A stretch of 16,173 bases of DNA from positions 1 to 16,173 of the forward strand of contig CAJTNA010000025.1 of the NCBI GenBank assembly GCA_910577845.1, written 5' to 3'. Of the stretch, positions 15,083 through 16,173 are shown one piece after another. A model generated the notes under the pieces. It did not search any database and was not told the DNA's origin. It saw only the letters and a program-made list of their open reading frames with translations. This stretch comes from an uncultured Christensenella sp. (GTDB taxonomy: Bacteria > Bacillota > Clostridia > Christensenellales > UBA3700). How positions within the stretch are numbered: the stretch's first letter is position 1; each line of letters begins with the position of its first letter. Made by a program: the position numbers and the translations under genes.

Positions 15083-15517
15083 TTACCCTCTTTCTCTTAA
15101 TGATGTTGCTGGAGTAATATTTCTTACTGGCACAGCACAAAGCATAGATACAAGATAGATTAGTATTGGCACACCAAATAAAATAGCTACAACAAATCCA
15201 CACGGGATAACAAACGCAAAGTGTCCTGCCCCAATAATTCCACCGACTAGGCTCAATATTGGCGAGGTTAACAATGCCCCAACTATTGAACCAACTACGC
15301 TACCTATAACACCTAATATTACCATTGTAATAGCAATTTGTGTCATAATGTTTGTTGTTGTGTAACCTAAAGCTATGTAAACAGCATAGTTTCGCCGTTC
15401 TCTTAAAATCTTTAGCCGTATAAGCATAATAAGTAATAAACTTATAATTATAGCGGTAATAGACATAAATACTGTCATAACTGCTTCAGCTGTACTTTCC
15501 ACAGTATTTAAAATCAT
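15083..15517 (-). CDS. FtsX-type ABC permease, C-terminal membrane part (fragment)
   Basis: 144 aa. It is the last part of an FtsX/MacB-like permease: a membrane helix at about 14-34, the conserved coupling stretch RERRNYAVYIALGYT (39-53), then helices at about 62-86 and 104-128, and a short cytoplasmic end. Such permeases work with an ATPase in export, lipoprotein release or peptide sensing. The first ATG (15515-15517) has no good ribosome binding site. The frame before it is closed by TAG, and the matching outside domain ends 6 nt upstream in another frame. I read it as the 3' part of one broken gene rather than a separate gene. The partner ATPase is not in the window. Confidence 0.75.
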   Translation of the reverse strand: MILNTVESTAEAVMTVFMSITAIIISLLLIMLIRLKILRERRNYAVYIALGYTTTNIMTQIAITMVILGVIGSVVGSIVGALLTSPILSLVGGIIGAGHFAFVIPCGFVVAILFGVPILIYLVSMLCAVPVRNITPATSLRERG

Positions 15518-15522
15518 ATTTT

Positions 15523-15999
15523 CTAGCTAGCTCTACCAGTTATAAAACCGCCAAAATTAATCTCACTTTCATTATTTACTGTTTTTAGTACTGCTTTTAT
15601 ATCCTCTATACTAGGTGTTTGACCTTTCTTAAAATAAAAGAATCTTTGCCAGTTGTTAGTATCAACTTTGATATATTCTTTTACCAAATCATAGTATGCC
15701 ATATAATTACAATTTTCAAACAACGATTGATAATATCCAACAATAACACATTCTTTTTCAATTATATCCAAACTATACTCGTGCAAATGCAAAGTAATAG
15801 TATCGCCTATCTCATAACCCTTTTCATTTGCATACTTTTCGTTTAGTAATATCTCATTACTAAATTTAGGATACCTACCTTTATACAAAATTTTTGTTCG
15901 CAAAATCTCAAAATTTTCGTAGTATTGACCTCTTTGCCGTTGTTCATCTATATAACAATTTGCTTCATATGCCAACATATCATACTCGTAACTATCCAT
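15523..15999 (-). CDS. FtsX/MacB-type permease, extracellular domain (fragment)
   Basis: 158 aa from the first ATG. The frame stays open to 16062 and the extra residues (RYDDTKPYFDALRG) look like real protein, so the ATG at 15999 is probably internal. The part from about residue 32 on fits the periplasmic core domain of FtsX-type permeases: LYKGRYPKFSNEILLNEKYA, then YEIGDTITLHL and CVIVGYYQS. It stops with GRAS at TAG, and the membrane part resumes 6 nt on in a different frame. A deletion of 2 nt (or gain of 1) around the CTAGCTAG tandem would join both parts into one frame. The first half of the permease and its ATPase are missing. It is best read as a decayed or rearranged gene. Confidence 0.6.
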   Translation of the reverse strand: MDSYEYDMLAYEANCYIDEQRQRGQYYENFEILRTKILYKGRYPKFSNEILLNEKYANEKGYEIGDTITLHLHEYSLDIIEKECVIVGYYQSLFENCNYMAYYDLVKEYIKVDTNNWQRFFYFKKGQTPSIEDIKAVLKTVNNESEINFGGFITGRAS

Positions 16000-16039
16000 A
16001 CCACGTAACGCATCAAAATATGGTTTTGTGTCATCATAT

Positions 16040-16173
16040 CTAAGCCGGCAAATTACCTTTATTCACTATTAAGCTTGATAACCTCTGCTCCGCACTCAAA
16101 CTTTCAATACCATTATTTGCTACTTGTCTTAAATAGTTTATATCTGCACTATTTACTTTGCCGTCCCCAGTCA
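16040..16173 (-). CDS. C-terminal end of a protein with a dockerin/EF-hand-like loop (partial)
   Basis: The gene runs off the right edge. The visible 43 residues end with TAG at 16040-16042. They open with TGDGKVNSADINYLRQVA, where D3, G4, V6, N7 and D10 sit as in the calcium loop and helix of a type I dockerin repeat. SLSAEQ follows as in the usual linker to a second repeat, but the second loop is degenerate (SLIVNKGN). Dockerin-type repeats stand at the C-termini of secreted or cell-surface enzymes, which fits. Its end overlaps the open frame of the permease fragment by 23 nt, so one of the two is probably displaced or broken. Confidence 0.55.
   Translation of the reverse strand, partial: TGDGKVNSADINYLRQVANNGIESLSAEQRLSSLIVNKGNLPA

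Noticed and set aside
15083..15999. Programmed ribosomal frameshift joining the permease parts
   Set aside because: No slippery heptamer or following stem is visible at the junction. A mutation or sequence error near CTAGCTAG explains it more simply.
1..16173. CRISPR array, tRNA, rRNA, insertion sequence or phage genes
   Set aside because: No spaced direct repeats, no tRNA-like T-loop signature, and no transposase or integrase residues were found on reading both strands.

Overview
The window is AT-rich DNA with long AT-rich intergenic gaps. It looks like a strictly anaerobic, low-GC Gram-positive bacterium, probably a gut-type Clostridia member. The support is a monomeric [FeFe] hydrogenase with ferredoxin clusters, strong AGGAGG-type ribosome binding sites, sigma-A-type promoters, a dockerin-like protein end and genes for host-glycan amino sugars. 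No RNA gene or marker protein is present, so the taxon cannot be fixed further.

Layout from left to right. Positions 1-858 hold no gene, only one strong hairpin. From 6231 down to 859, five genes run on the minus strand in two or three units. First is nahK, an N-acetylhexosamine 1-kinase, which overlaps by 4 nt a cytoplasmic CBM9-like carbohydrate-binding protein. Next is galE (UDP-glucose 4-epimerase) with its own promoter. Then come a PHP-family phosphatase of the HisJ type and, 28-31 nt after it, the [FeFe] hydrogenase. After a 0.7 kb gap, positions 6930-11203 carry two tandem, same-strand genes for large paralogous membrane proteins. Each has an acidic N-terminal tail, a poly-lysine tract, one membrane helix and a large outside domain that looks like a beta-helix. 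I do not recognise a named family for them. nagA (N-acetylglucosamine-6-phosphate deacetylase) is divergent from this pair on the plus strand with its own promoter, and it converges on a minus-strand FAD-dependent dehydrogenase across a bidirectional terminator. The right end (15083-16173, minus strand) holds the second half of an FtsX-type ABC permease, broken into two frames and without a proper start, next to the C-terminal end of a protein with a dockerin/EF-hand-like calcium loop.

Together nahK, galE and nagA point to amino-sugar use. NahK and GalE are two enzymes of the lacto-N-biose/galacto-N-biose (Leloir-like) salvage route for mucin and milk glycans, and NagA feeds GlcNAc-6-P toward fructose-6-P. 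The phosphorylase, GalT and NagB are not in the window. The most unusual content is the tandem pair of poly-Lys, single-pass, beta-helix-like surface proteins, followed by the broken permease/dockerin junction at the right end. Several promoters overlap palindromes that could be operators.
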